NCBI GenBank assembly: GCA_023402845.1
Contig: JAEYFP010000022.1
Coordinates: forward strand, 62,001-126,000
DNA length: 64,000 bases
Reading direction: 5' to 3'
Source: Bacillota bacterium
GTDB lineage: Bacteria > Bacillota > Clostridia > Lachnospirales > Lachnospiraceae
Both the position numbers and the translations under genes were made by a program. Shown here piece by piece: positions 8,768 through 17,137 of this stretch. The notes under the pieces are model-generated. The model searched no databases. It had not been told where the DNA came from and was given only the letters and a program-made list of their open reading frames with translations. How positions within the stretch are numbered: the stretch's first letter is position 1; every line of letters begins with the position of its first letter.

Positions 8768-9874
8768 ATGCGGCAGGAAATAGAGTTTGATTATTGGTGG
8801 GCATGTATGCAGAATGGATTTTGCGCACATATGAAACAGATCGCGGATGCAGCCGGCGGAACAAGGGCACTGTATTACATGGGGGAAGCACAATTGAAAA
8901 CAGTAAAGGGAATTTCAGAAACGTTTGCATCGTATCTATATAATAGAAGAAACGGGTGGAAATTGAAGGAAGCGTATGCGCGCCTGAAGCTACAGGGTAT
9001 TCGTTTTATTCCATGGTACGATCATGATTATCCAAAAAAGCTGCTGCAAATACCGGGATATCCCTTTGCCATTTTTGTAAAGGGAAGACTGCCGGAGGAG
9101 GAAACGAGCAGTGTGGCAATCATCGGCGCACGTAACTGCTCCGAATATGGACATGCTGTTGCAAAGCATTTCGGAGAGATACTTGCAAAACATCACGTTC
9201 AAATTATCAGCGGCATGGCATACGGTATTGATGGGATCGGACAGACGGCGGCACTTGCGGCTGGCGGACGCTCCTATGGAGTGCTCGGCTGCGGAGTGGA
9301 TATCTGTTATCCGGCATCCAACAGAAGGCTTTATGAGGATCTGATCCAAAACGGTGGTCTCATATCCGAATATTGTCCGGGAACACGTCCGATCAGCAGG
9401 CTGTTTCCGCCGCGTAACAGAATTATCAGCGCACTTTCAGATGCGGTTATCGTGGTTGAAGCTCGTAAAAAGAGCGGCACGTTGATTACGGTTGACATGG
9501 CTCTGGAGCAGGGAAAAGAAATTCTGGTGGTACCGGGAAGGATCACGGATCCTTTGAGCATTGGCTGCAACAGCCTTTTAAAACAGGGCGCAAGCCCCAT
9601 TTTGTCAGTCGAAGATGTCCTCCTTTTACTCGACATAAAATATAAAAATAAAATTAAAAATATAAAAAAAGATAAATTAGTGCTTGAAAGAGAAGAAAAT
9701 TTAGTGTATAGTGTTCTCGATTTGTATGCGAAAAATTTGGAAGATATTGCATCAGAGGTTTCCTGTTCATTTTCGGAATTATTGCATATATTAGTATCGC
9801 TGGAATTAAAAGGATTGATTAAGGAAGTCAGTAAAAATTATTATGTCAGGACAGCAGGTGTTGTTGGGCAGTAG
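8768..9874 (+). CDS. dprA: DNA-processing protein DprA
   Basis: DprA binds incoming single-stranded DNA and loads RecA during transformation. The Rossmann-like DNA_processg_A domain is visible: IIGARNCSEYGHAVAKHF, then IISGMAYGIDGIGQTAAL, GCGVDICYPASN, LFPPRNRIISALSDAVIVVEA and SGTLITVDMALEQGK. An N-terminal helical (SAM/HhH-like) region and a C-terminal winged-helix-like segment (from about residue 300) flank it. The linker near 9640-9700 is very AT-rich (Lys/Ile-rich). Length 368 aa is normal. Its stop is 46 bases before topA, in a spacer that can form a strong hairpin. Confidence 0.94.
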   Translation: MRQEIEFDYWWACMQNGFCAHMKQIADAAGGTRALYYMGEAQLKTVKGISETFASYLYNRRNGWKLKEAYARLKLQGIRFIPWYDHDYPKKLLQIPGYPFAIFVKGRLPEEETSSVAIIGARNCSEYGHAVAKHFGEILAKHHVQIISGMAYGIDGIGQTAALAAGGRSYGVLGCGVDICYPASNRRLYEDLIQNGGLISEYCPGTRPISRLFPPRNRIISALSDAVIVVEARKKSGTLITVDMALEQGKEILVVPGRITDPLSIGCNSLLKQGASPILSVEDVLLLLDIKYKNKIKNIKKDKLVLEREENLVYSVLDLYAKNLEDIASEVSCSFSELLHILVSLELKGLIKEVSKNYYVRTAGVVGQ

Positions 9875-9879
9875 CAAGC

Positions 9880-9910
9880 CCTAAAGCATCAATGACTGAT
9901 ATGCTTTGGG
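9880..9910 (+). promoter_or_regulatory. Hairpin abutting the topA Shine-Dalgarno
   Basis: CCTAAAGCAT (9880-9889) can pair over ten positions, including one T-G, with ATGCTTTGGG (9901-9910) around an 11-base loop. The 3' arm ends directly against AGGAAGG, the SD of topA, so three G residues of the SD region are inside the stem. There is no U-tract, so it is not a terminator. Translational control of topA is inferred. Confidence 0.45.
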
Positions 9911-9920
9911 AGGAAGGAAA

Positions 9921-11987
9921 ATGGCAAAGTATCTGGTAATTGTGGAATCACCGGCAAAGGTGAAAACCATCAAAAAATTTTTAGGCCCCAATTATGAGGT
10001 GATGGCGAGCAACGGACATGTCCGGGACCTGCCTAAAAGTCAGCTTGGAGTCGATACGGAGCACGGATATGAGCCTAAATATATTACGATTCGGGGAAAG
10101 GGGGATCTTTTGGCAGGACTTCGCAAGGAAGTGAAAAAGGCCGATAAGGTATATCTCGCGACGGACCCCGACCGCGAAGGGGAGGCGATCTCCTGGCATC
10201 TTTCCAAGGCACTCCATCTGGAGGATAAGAAGGTCAGCCGGATCACATTTAATGAAATTACTAAAAATGCGGTAAAGGAATCACTAAAAAATGCCCGGGA
10301 AATTGATATGGATCTTGTTAATGCACAGCAGGCCAGAAGGATGCTCGACAGAATGGTGGGATACCGGATTTCCCCGCTTCTCTGGGCGAAGGTAAAGAGA
10401 GGCTTGAGTGCGGGAAGAGTACAGTCCGTGGCGTTGCGCATTATTTGCGACAGGGAAGAGGAGATTGATGCATTTATTCCCGAGGAATACTGGACATTGG
10501 ATGTTGATTTTAAGGTGGCCGGAGAGAAGAAGCCCCTGACCGCACATTTCTCCGGTACGAAAGACGGAAAATTAGAAATCAGATCCAGGGAACAGCTGGA
10601 CGGCATTTTAAAGGAACTGGAAGGAGCCGAGTACCGGGTTACAGATGTCAAGAAAGGCGAGCGTCTTAAAAAGACACCCTTGCCGTTTACGACGAGTACG
10701 CTGCAGCAGGAGGCGAGTAAGAACCTGAATTTTTCCACACAAAAAACGATGCGTCTTGCACAGCAGCTCTATGAAGGAATTGATATCAAAGGAAACGGAA
10801 CGATTGGTGTTATCACTTATCTGCGTACAGATTCTACACGTATTGCGGAGGAGGCACAGGCACAGGCACAGAACTATATTACGGAAACCTACGGTGCAGA
10901 CTACGCGGGAGCGGCTGTATCACAAAATAAAGACAGGAAAAAGATTCAGGATGCACATGAAGCAATCCGCCCAACCGATATTGGCAGGACACCGCTGTCA
11001 CTTAAAGATTCTCTGTCAAGAGATCAGTACCGCCTATACACCTTGATTTGGAAGCGCTTTGTGGCAAGCCGCATGTGTGAGGCAAAGTATGAGACGACTT
11101 CCGTCAAAATACAGGGAAATGACTACCGTTTCTCCGTGGCTGCATCTAAGCTTTTATTTGATGGGTTTCTGGCGGTTTATACGGATGACGAGGAAGAAAA
11201 AGAGCAGGCAAATGTGCTATTAAACGGTATCTCGGAAAAATCCGGCCTGACGCTTGACCGATTTGAAGAAAAGCAGCACTTTACACAGCCGCCGGCGCAT
11301 TATACGGAGGCATCTCTCGTAAAGACACTCGAGGAGCTCGGTGTCGGAAGACCCAGCACCTATTCTCCGACAATTACGACGATTCTTGCGAGACGCTATG
11401 TGACGAAGGAAAATAAAAATCTATATGTGACAGAACTAGGAGAAGTTGTAAACCGCATGATGAAGGAGGCGTTTCCCAGCATTGTCGATATGAACTTTAC
11501 GGCAAATCTGGAAATGCTGCTCGATAACGTCGAGGAGGGGATTGTTGACTGGAAAACGATTATCAGCAATTTTTATCCGGATTTGGATGAGGCGGTTCAA
11601 AATGCGGAGCAGGAGCTTGCTAAGGTTCAAATCAAAGAAGAAGAATCAGAGGAACTATGTGAAAACTGCGGCCGGCGTATGGTCATCAAATATGGCCCTC
11701 ATGGGAAATTTCTGGCTTGTCCGGGTTTTCCGGAGTGCAGAAATACAAAACCGTACCTGGAGAAAATCGGTATCCGGTGTCCAAAGTGCGGTAAAGAAAT
11801 TGTCATCCGAAAGACTAAGAAGGGTAGGCGTTATTACGGCTGTGAGAGCGGCAGTGAGTGTGATTTCATGACATGGCAGCGCCCGGTGGAGATACCCTGT
11901 GAAAAATGCGGAGGTCTTATGGTGGAAAAGGGAAATAAGCTGTTGTGTACGAATGAGTCGTGCGGGCATGTCGTGAGCAAAAAGTGA
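9921..11987 (+). CDS. topA: DNA topoisomerase I (type IA)
   Basis: It relaxes negative supercoils by single-strand passage through a 5'-phosphotyrosine. ATG 9921 gives MAKYLVIVESPAKVKTIKKFLG, the standard start; GGGAGGAAGG lies just upstream, and a TTG at 9906 is unlikely. The Toprim domain has VESPAK and DPDREGEAISWHL; the catalytic tyrosine is Y300 in ITYLRTDSTRI; HEAIRPTD follows. Three C4 zinc-ribbon modules close the protein (CENCGR.., CPKCGK.., CEKCGG..). At 688 aa it is full length. Its position between dprA and codY mirrors Bacilli, but trmFO, xerC/codV and hslV/hslU are missing from between topA and codY. Confidence 0.97.
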   Translation: MAKYLVIVESPAKVKTIKKFLGPNYEVMASNGHVRDLPKSQLGVDTEHGYEPKYITIRGKGDLLAGLRKEVKKADKVYLATDPDREGEAISWHLSKALHLEDKKVSRITFNEITKNAVKESLKNAREIDMDLVNAQQARRMLDRMVGYRISPLLWAKVKRGLSAGRVQSVALRIICDREEEIDAFIPEEYWTLDVDFKVAGEKKPLTAHFSGTKDGKLEIRSREQLDGILKELEGAEYRVTDVKKGERLKKTPLPFTTSTLQQEASKNLNFSTQKTMRLAQQLYEGIDIKGNGTIGVITYLRTDSTRIAEEAQAQAQNYITETYGADYAGAAVSQNKDRKKIQDAHEAIRPTDIGRTPLSLKDSLSRDQYRLYTLIWKRFVASRMCEAKYETTSVKIQGNDYRFSVAASKLLFDGFLAVYTDDEEEKEQANVLLNGISEKSGLTLDRFEEKQHFTQPPAHYTEASLVKTLEELGVGRPSTYSPTITTILARRYVTKENKNLYVTELGEVVNRMMKEAFPSIVDMNFTANLEMLLDNVEEGIVDWKTIISNFYPDLDEAVQNAEQELAKVQIKEEESEELCENCGRRMVIKYGPHGKFLACPGFPECRNTKPYLEKIGIRCPKCGKEIVIRKTKKGRRYYGCESGSECDFMTWQRPVEIPCEKCGGLMVEKGNKLLCTNESCGHVVSKK

Positions 11988-12065
11988 CAAAAAGATGTTG
12001 TCTGTAAAATAGTTTGAAAATATCGAAAAATTATAAAAATATTCCAAAAACAAACGCGGGAGTCA

Positions 12066-12094
12066 TTGATTTCTGCGTTTATTTATGATATTAT
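12066..12094 (+). promoter_or_regulatory. SigA-type promoter for codY
   Basis: TTGATT (12066-12071), a 17-base spacer and TATTAT (12089-12094) give near-consensus SigA spacing, about 70 bases before the codY start. A weak CodY-box-like sequence lies further upstream at 12008-12022 (four mismatches to the 15-mer). Confidence 0.55.
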
Positions 12095-12166
12095 CTAGAC
12101 AGGCAAAATTTGTAGACGGCTGAACGATCATATTTATAGTTTTAATAGAAGCAGGAGGATAGGTTC

Positions 12167-12946
12167 ATGAGCAGCGTTCAATTACTGGATAAGACACGCA
12201 AAATTAATAAACTGTTACATAATAATAATTCCAGCAAGGTGGTATTTAACGATATTTGTGATGTTTTAAAAGAAATTCTTCAATCTAATGTGCTTGTAAT
12301 CAGCAAGAAAGGTAAAATACTCGGCACAGGTGCCCGCAGGGATATCGGGGAGACAGAGGGGCTTTTGAAATATGAAATAGGCGGTATCATCGACCAGATG
12401 CTGAATGAACGCCTGCTCGGCGTGTTGTCTACTAAAGAAAACGTCAATTTGGAAACACTTGGATTTGAACTTGCAGACAGCAGTAAATACCAGGCAATTG
12501 TGACACCGATTGATATTGCGGGGGAGCGGCTCGGGACGCTGTTCATCTATAAAGTAAAGGAGCAATATTCGATTGACGACATCATCTTATGTGAATACGG
12601 GGCAACAGTTGTAGGATTGGAGATGCTGCGTGCCGTCAATGAAGAGAGTGCGGAGGAGAGCCGCAGGCTGCAGGTTGTGAAGTCGGCAATCAGTACGCTG
12701 TCCTTTTCCGAAATGGAAGCGATTACTCATATCTTTGACGAATTAAACGGCAATGAAGGTGTTCTCGTCGCAAGCAAGATTGCGGACAGGGTTGGCATTA
12801 CCCGCTCGGTTATTGTCAATGCGCTTCGCAAATTTGAGAGTGCAGGCGTTATAGAGTCCCGCTCCTCCGGTATGAAGGGAACTTATATCAAAGTGCTGAA
12901 CCCGGTGATCTTTGAAGAAATTGAGACAATGAAAAGAAATAAATAG
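12167..12946 (+). CDS. codY: GTP-sensing transcriptional pleiotropic repressor CodY
   Basis: CodY represses nutrient-limitation genes when GTP and branched-chain amino acids are plentiful. The N-terminal GAF effector domain (about 1-155; LLDKTRKINKLL start) and the C-terminal winged helix-turn-helix (ASKIADRVGITRSVIVNALRKF, about 204-226) are both present. Length 259 aa is exactly family-like. The SD is AGGAGGAT before ATG 12167. It has its own promoter and ends at an intrinsic terminator, so it is monocistronic, yet it sits immediately upstream of flgB as in Bacillus subtilis, where CodY represses the fla/che promoter. Confidence 0.97.
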   Translation: MSSVQLLDKTRKINKLLHNNNSSKVVFNDICDVLKEILQSNVLVISKKGKILGTGARRDIGETEGLLKYEIGGIIDQMLNERLLGVLSTKENVNLETLGFELADSSKYQAIVTPIDIAGERLGTLFIYKVKEQYSIDDIILCEYGATVVGLEMLRAVNEESAEESRRLQVVKSAISTLSFSEMEAITHIFDELNGNEGVLVASKIADRVGITRSVIVNALRKFESAGVIESRSSGMKGTYIKVLNPVIFEEIETMKRNK

Positions 12947-12950
12947 AATT

Positions 12951-12988
12951 AAAAAACGGAAATCTTAGCCAATGATTTCCGTTTTTTG
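12951..12988 (+). terminator. Intrinsic terminator of codY
   Basis: AAAAAACGGAAATC (12951-12964) is perfectly complementary to GATTTCCGTTTTTT (12974-12987), with a 9-base loop and a terminal U-run. It separates codY from the flagellar operon; the A-rich upstream arm means it could also work on the minus strand. Confidence 0.93.
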
Positions 12989-13072
12989 TTTACATAATAA
13001 TCATGATATGGTACAGGAAACGACAAAATGTACAATATAAAGTGCTTAAAATACATTTTTTTCAAAAAGTCC

Positions 13073-13100
13073 TTGTGTTTTTCTGCAAATAATTTATAAT
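13073..13100 (+). promoter_or_regulatory. SigA-type promoter of the fla/che operon with an embedded candidate CodY box
   Basis: TTGTGT (13073-13078), 16 bases, TATAAT (13095-13100), about 22 bases before the flgB start. Between the two elements, bases 13077-13091 match the CodY consensus AATTTTCWGAAAATT at 11 of 15 positions, including the central TTTTCTG. CodY bound there would occlude RNA polymerase. The promoter is well supported; the CodY site is a motif-level inference in AT-rich DNA. Confidence 0.6.
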
Positions 13101-13121
13101 AGAATAAGGTAGGTGAAGAGT

Positions 13122-13517
13122 ATGATTAGTTCAGGTGTATTTGATTATGTAAATGTGCTGGATAAAGCAGCAGACGGTGCGTGGCTTCGCAATGAGGCGA
13201 TTGCAAATAATATTGCAAATGTGAACACACCAAACTACAAGAGACAGGATGTTTCTTTTGAGGCCGAATTGAAGCAGGCACTGAAGACGTCCCGGCATGA
13301 GACGCTGGATGATAAGGTTTCTAATGTGAATGACAAGCTGTCGCGTATCGAGCCGCGTGTTTATACGGATGCTGCCGGTTATTCTTACAGACTTGACGGC
13401 AACAATGTAGATATTGATAATGAAAACGTCGAACTGGCCTCCAACCAGATTAAATATAACGCTCTCGTGCAGAGTATAGACGGTGATTTTACAAATTTAA
13501 AGACTGTGATCAAATAG
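13122..13517 (+). CDS. flgB: Flagellar basal-body rod protein FlgB
   Basis: Proximal rod subunit, exported by the flagellar type III system and built onto the MS ring. The conserved N-terminal rod motif NNIANVNTPNYKRQDV is intact, and the C-terminal half (NQIKYNALVQSID..FTNLKTVI) forms the second coiled-coil arm. ATG 13122 (MISSGVFDYVNVLD) has GGTGAAG four bases upstream; a GTG at 13113 would add three residues. First gene of the operon, 22 bases after the -10 element. At 131 aa it is normal for FlgB. Confidence 0.96.
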   Translation: MISSGVFDYVNVLDKAADGAWLRNEAIANNIANVNTPNYKRQDVSFEAELKQALKTSRHETLDDKVSNVNDKLSRIEPRVYTDAAGYSYRLDGNNVDIDNENVELASNQIKYNALVQSIDGDFTNLKTVIK

Positions 13518-13550
13518 CGATGCGGCAGTCTGAGAGGATGGTGGATTATC

Positions 13551-14000
13551 ATGAGTATCTTTAAATCATTTGGTGTAAATGCCTCCGGTATGACCGCTGA
13601 AAGATATCGCATGGACATTATTTCCCAGAACGTAGCCAATGCCAACACGACGCGGACGGAGGATGGAACTCCTTATAGGCGAAAAATTGTCACATTTTAC
13701 GAAAAAACGACAAATCCGTCTTCGTTCGATACAATTCTTGCAAAGAGCAGAGGGCAGGATGTGGGCGATGGTGTCAAGGTTTCGGGTGTTTATGAGGACA
13801 ATACCGAGGAGATGAAGAAGGTATATGATCCTTCCCACCCGGATGCGGATGAGGACGGTTATGTTTGGTATCCGAATGTCAATATCGTGACAGAGATGAC
13901 GAATATGATTGATTCGTCGAGAGCTTACGAGGCAAACGCCACAGCATTTACGGCGAGCAAGACAATTGCGATGAAGGGTCTGGAAATAGGAAGGTCCTAG
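13551..14000 (+). CDS. flgC: Flagellar basal-body rod protein FlgC
   Basis: Rod subunit that stacks above FlgB. The N-terminal motif SQNVANANTTRTEDGTPYRRK and the C-terminal EMTNMIDSSRAYEANATAFTAS, which form the paired rod helices, are both visible. 149 aa, as expected. It follows flgB after 33 bases with a GAGGATGG-type SD. It is followed by an unusually long (151-base) structured spacer before fliE. Confidence 0.97.
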   Translation: MSIFKSFGVNASGMTAERYRMDIISQNVANANTTRTEDGTPYRRKIVTFYEKTTNPSSFDTILAKSRGQDVGDGVKVSGVYEDNTEEMKKVYDPSHPDADEDGYVWYPNVNIVTEMTNMIDSSRAYEANATAFTASKTIAMKGLEIGRS

Positions 14001-14008
14001 AAAACGCA

Positions 14009-14074
14009 GCTTGCGGAGCGGTGATTCGCCACAGACGGCGCCGCTTGCAAGCAGAGAGTCTGGAAACAGACTCT
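14009..14074 (+). other. Two tandem RNA hairpins between flgC and fliE
   Basis: First structure: GCTTGC (14009-14014) with GCAAGC (14047-14052), AGCGG (14017-14021) with CCGCT (14041-14045), and an inner CGCC/GGCG stem (14027-14030/14037-14040). Second: AGAGTCTG (14055-14062) with CAGACTCT (14067-14074) capped by a GAAA tetraloop. Neither is followed by a U-tract, so processing or mRNA stability is more likely than termination. No gene is visible in this spacer. Confidence 0.6.
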
Positions 14075-14151
14075 TCATTTCAAAATAAAAGGGCCGGCAG
14101 CATGGACAGGCAATATTTGCAATTGAGCGCTGCGGGCAGAAGGAGTCGGAA

Positions 14152-14469
14152 ATGGATATTTCATCATTGCTGAATGTCAGCTCCAATGCAGTATCGGCGG
14201 CGGCATCCAAAGCATCGACCAGCAAAGGGGTTCAGAGTGACGACAGCTTCGGTATGCTGCTTGATTCGGCACTTGGCAACTTAAACGAAACGAATACCCT
14301 GATGAACCAGTCCGAAGAGGAAAAGGTAAAATTTGCCCTTGGACTGACGGATAACACGCATGATTTAGCGATCGCGGCTGCAAAGGCTTCCACGTCTTTA
14401 AGTTATACGGTGGCGCTGCGGGATAAGTTCCTTGAGGCTTACAAAGAACTCATGCAGATTCAAATCTAA
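14152..14469 (+). CDS. fliE: Flagellar hook-basal body complex protein FliE
   Basis: Small adaptor linking the MS ring to the rod and the first substrate needed for rod export. The C-terminal signature THDLAIAAAKASTSLSYTVALRDKFLEAYKELMQIQI is typical of FliE, in the expected position between flgC and fliF. 105 aa. The SD AGAAGGAGTCGG precedes ATG 14152. No anomalies. Confidence 0.95.
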   Translation: MDISSLLNVSSNAVSAAASKASTSKGVQSDDSFGMLLDSALGNLNETNTLMNQSEEEKVKFALGLTDNTHDLAIAAAKASTSLSYTVALRDKFLEAYKELMQIQI

Positions 14470-14492
14470 ATACTTGTGCGGGGATAGGAAGA

Positions 14493-16103
14493 GTGGAGAG
14501 ACTAAGACAAATTCCGCAGAGACTGCTGGAATGGTGGAATAAATTTACGGCGAAACAAAAAACAATTATGATCAGTGTTGCGGCAGGCGTTATTTTAACA
14601 TTTGCTATTTTGGCAACAGTCCTTTCAAGGCCTCAATATGAGGTCTTAATTACGTGCGAATCTACAAAGGAAGCATCTGAAATCATTGAGTTGCTTGAGG
14701 GCGACGGCATTGAAAATACGGTGACGGATGACGGCCTGATTATTTCCGTTAAAAAAGATGATATTGCAAATGCGACGCTGCTGCTCGGTGCAAACAGCTA
14801 TCCGGCGGACAGTTATAGCTTGGATGCGGCACTCGGCGGCGGCTTTTCTACGACAGAATCGGATAAGCAAAAGACGTATAAGCTGTATCAGGAGGGCCTG
14901 CTCGAAGATATCATGGAGGCGCAGACAGTAGTCAATACCGCTTACGTGACACTGTCGATTCCGGATGATGACGGTACGCTGCTTTCGCAGAAGGAGGAAT
15001 CCTATGCGAGCGTCATGCTCGACTTAAACGGAGAATTGCAGCCGGGAGTTGCGGAAAATTTCGCAAAAAATATTGCAACAGCTCTCGGAAATAAGACAAC
15101 GGGAAATATTACAATCATCGATTCGAACGGCAATTTGTTGTTTTCCGGCGCAGATGAAGCGGAGGGCAGCTCGGGCGTTGTCAACACATCTAGCCAGATC
15201 GCACTCAAGTCGGAGGCAGAGCGCCTTGTAAAGCAGGAGGTGACGCAGGTTCTGCTCGGCTCCAATCTCTATGAGGATGTAAAAGTCGCACCGAATCTGA
15301 TTATGGATTTTTCCGCTCTGAATGAGACGGAACATACCTATACACAGGCAGATGAAAACGGACAGAACGTACTGTCTCATGAAGAAACATACGAGTCCGA
15401 AGGAACGGGCGGTACAGGCGGTGTCCCGGGGACGGATACAAACACGGAGGAGCAGACCTATGTTATGGAAGACGGAAGTACCTCTGATTATTCCGTGGCA
15501 CAGGAGTCAAGAGACTATCTTCCGAGCGAACGGATTACGGATAAGACTGTCCCGCCCGGAGCGGTGCAGTACGATACGTCTTCTATCGCGATTACAGCTT
15601 CTCACTATGTGATTTACAAAGAAAACGAGCTGCGTAATCAAGGGCTGCTGGACGGGATTACATTTGATGAATTTATGCTCCAAAACAGTGAAATGGTAAA
15701 AAAAGAAGTTGATGAAGAAATGGTGACGCTTGTGGCGAATGCGACGGGTATTCCGGCGGACAATATCTCCATCATTGCTTATGATGTTCCGATTTTTCAG
15801 GCAGAAGACGGCTCAGGCGTAACCACTTCGGACGTTGCACAGATTGCTTTAATTGTTCTGGTTTTGGCATTACTTGGCTTTGTTGTATTTACGAGCCTGC
15901 GCAAGGAAAGAAAAGCGGTGGAGCCGGAAAAGGAGCTTTCCGTTGAATCGCTGCTGCAATCGACACAGGAACATCAGGAGATCGAGGATATCGATCTGGA
16001 AGCAAAGTCGGATGTGCGCTTGATGGTTGAAAAATTTGTGGATGAAAATCCGGATTCAGCGGCTGCGCTTTTGCGTAACTGGCTGAGCGAGGAATGGGGG
16101 TAG
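14493..16103 (+). CDS. fliF: Flagellar MS-ring protein FliF
   Basis: Forms the MS ring in the cytoplasmic membrane, the base of the motor. Two membrane helices flank the periplasmic ring-building region: about residues 24-44 (TIMISVAAGVILTFAILATVL) and 450-472 (IALIVLVLALLGFVVF). The YscJ/FliF ring motifs follow the first helix (YEVLITCESTKEASEIIELL). The C-terminal tail ends in DVRLMVEKFVDENPDSAAALLRNWL, the FliG-binding segment. GTG start with GGATAGGAAGA just upstream. 536 aa, normal length. fliG follows at once. Confidence 0.97.
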   Translation: MERLRQIPQRLLEWWNKFTAKQKTIMISVAAGVILTFAILATVLSRPQYEVLITCESTKEASEIIELLEGDGIENTVTDDGLIISVKKDDIANATLLLGANSYPADSYSLDAALGGGFSTTESDKQKTYKLYQEGLLEDIMEAQTVVNTAYVTLSIPDDDGTLLSQKEESYASVMLDLNGELQPGVAENFAKNIATALGNKTTGNITIIDSNGNLLFSGADEAEGSSGVVNTSSQIALKSEAERLVKQEVTQVLLGSNLYEDVKVAPNLIMDFSALNETEHTYTQADENGQNVLSHEETYESEGTGGTGGVPGTDTNTEEQTYVMEDGSTSDYSVAQESRDYLPSERITDKTVPPGAVQYDTSSIAITASHYVIYKENELRNQGLLDGITFDEFMLQNSEMVKKEVDEEMVTLVANATGIPADNISIIAYDVPIFQAEDGSGVTTSDVAQIALIVLVLALLGFVVFTSLRKERKAVEPEKELSVESLLQSTQEHQEIEDIDLEAKSDVRLMVEKFVDENPDSAAALLRNWLSEEWG

Positions 16104-16108
16104 GAGCG

Positions 16109-17137
16109 ATGGCAGCAGCGCGTACTAATAGCCAGCAGAGTGGTCTTCCTGGCATTCAGAAAGCGGCAATTTTGCTGATTGCCTTAGGGCCGGAGCGTTC
16201 CGCTACGGTATTTAAATATTTAAAAGAAGAAGAAATTGAAGATTTGACGCTGGAAATTGCGAATACGAGAAGCGTGACACCACAAGTCAAGGAATCGATT
16301 ATTGATGAATTTTATCAGGTGTGTCTTGCACAGCAGTATATTGCGGAGGGCGGAATTAATTATGCCAGGGAACTGCTTGAAAAGGCACTCGGAGAATCGA
16401 AGGCGCTAGATGTTATCAGCAGACTGACGGCTTCTCTTCAGGTGAAACCGTTCGAATTTATTAGAAAGACCGAAGCTTCCCAGCTTCTGAATTTTATTCA
16501 GGACGAGCACCCCCAGACGATAGCCTTGATTTTGTCTTACCTGAATCCGAGCCAGTCGGCAATGATTGTTTCGGCTTTGCCTCCCGACAGTCAGGCGGAT
16601 GTCGCAAAGCGTATCGCAATGATGGACCGAACGTCACCGGATGTCATCAAAGAGGTGGAGAAGATATTGGAATCCAAGCTCTCCTCTCTTGTCAATCAGG
16701 ACTACACAATTATCGGCGGCGTAGATTCCGTTGTCGAGATTTTAAATACCGTAGACAGAAGTACGGAAAAACATATTATGGAAACACTGGAAATCGACGA
16801 ACCGGAACTTGCGGACGAAATCAGAAAGAAGATGTTCGTATTCGAGGATATTCTGCTGCTTGACGACAGGGCAATCCAGCGCGTACTGCGAGATGTGGAT
16901 AACAGCGATCTTGCAATTGCACTTAAGAGTGCCAACGAAGAGGTACAGACCGCGATCTTTAACAATCTGTCCAAACGTCTCGCTGTCATGATCAAAGAGG
17001 ATATGGAATTTATGGGACCCGTGCGCATGAAGGATGTCGAGGAAGCACAGCAGAAGATCGTCAATACGATCAGACGTCTCGAGGATTCGGCGGAAATTGT
17101 AATTTCTCGCGGCGGAGGTGATGAAATCGTTGTCTAA
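16109..17137 (+). CDS. fliG: Flagellar motor switch protein FliG
   Basis: C-ring rotor subunit that contacts the stator and generates torque. N-terminal (FliF-binding), middle (EHPQTIALILSYL, FliM-binding) and C-terminal torque domains are visible; the torque helix RAIQRVLRDVDNSDLAIALK keeps its charged residues. ATG 16109 (MAAARTNSQQSGLPG) is preferred because TAGGAG lies five bases upstream; an ATG at 16094 overlaps the fliF stop. 342 aa, usual size. Its 3' end overlaps fliH. Confidence 0.97.
   Translation: MAAARTNSQQSGLPGIQKAAILLIALGPERSATVFKYLKEEEIEDLTLEIANTRSVTPQVKESIIDEFYQVCLAQQYIAEGGINYARELLEKALGESKALDVISRLTASLQVKPFEFIRKTEASQLLNFIQDEHPQTIALILSYLNPSQSAMIVSALPPDSQADVAKRIAMMDRTSPDVIKEVEKILESKLSSLVNQDYTIIGGVDSVVEILNTVDRSTEKHIMETLEIDEPELADEIRKKMFVFEDILLLDDRAIQRVLRDVDNSDLAIALKSANEEVQTAIFNNLSKRLAVMIKEDMEFMGPVRMKDVEEAQQKIVNTIRRLEDSAEIVISRGGGDEIVV

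Noticed and set aside
12008..12022. Possible CodY box upstream of the codY promoter
   Set aside because: Four mismatches to the 15-mer in AT-rich DNA, far upstream of the -35; too weak to list as a site.
13566..14225. 219-codon minus-strand frame across flgC and fliE
   Set aside because: Spans two clear flagellar genes and the structured spacer; composition is that of reverse-complement coding DNA.
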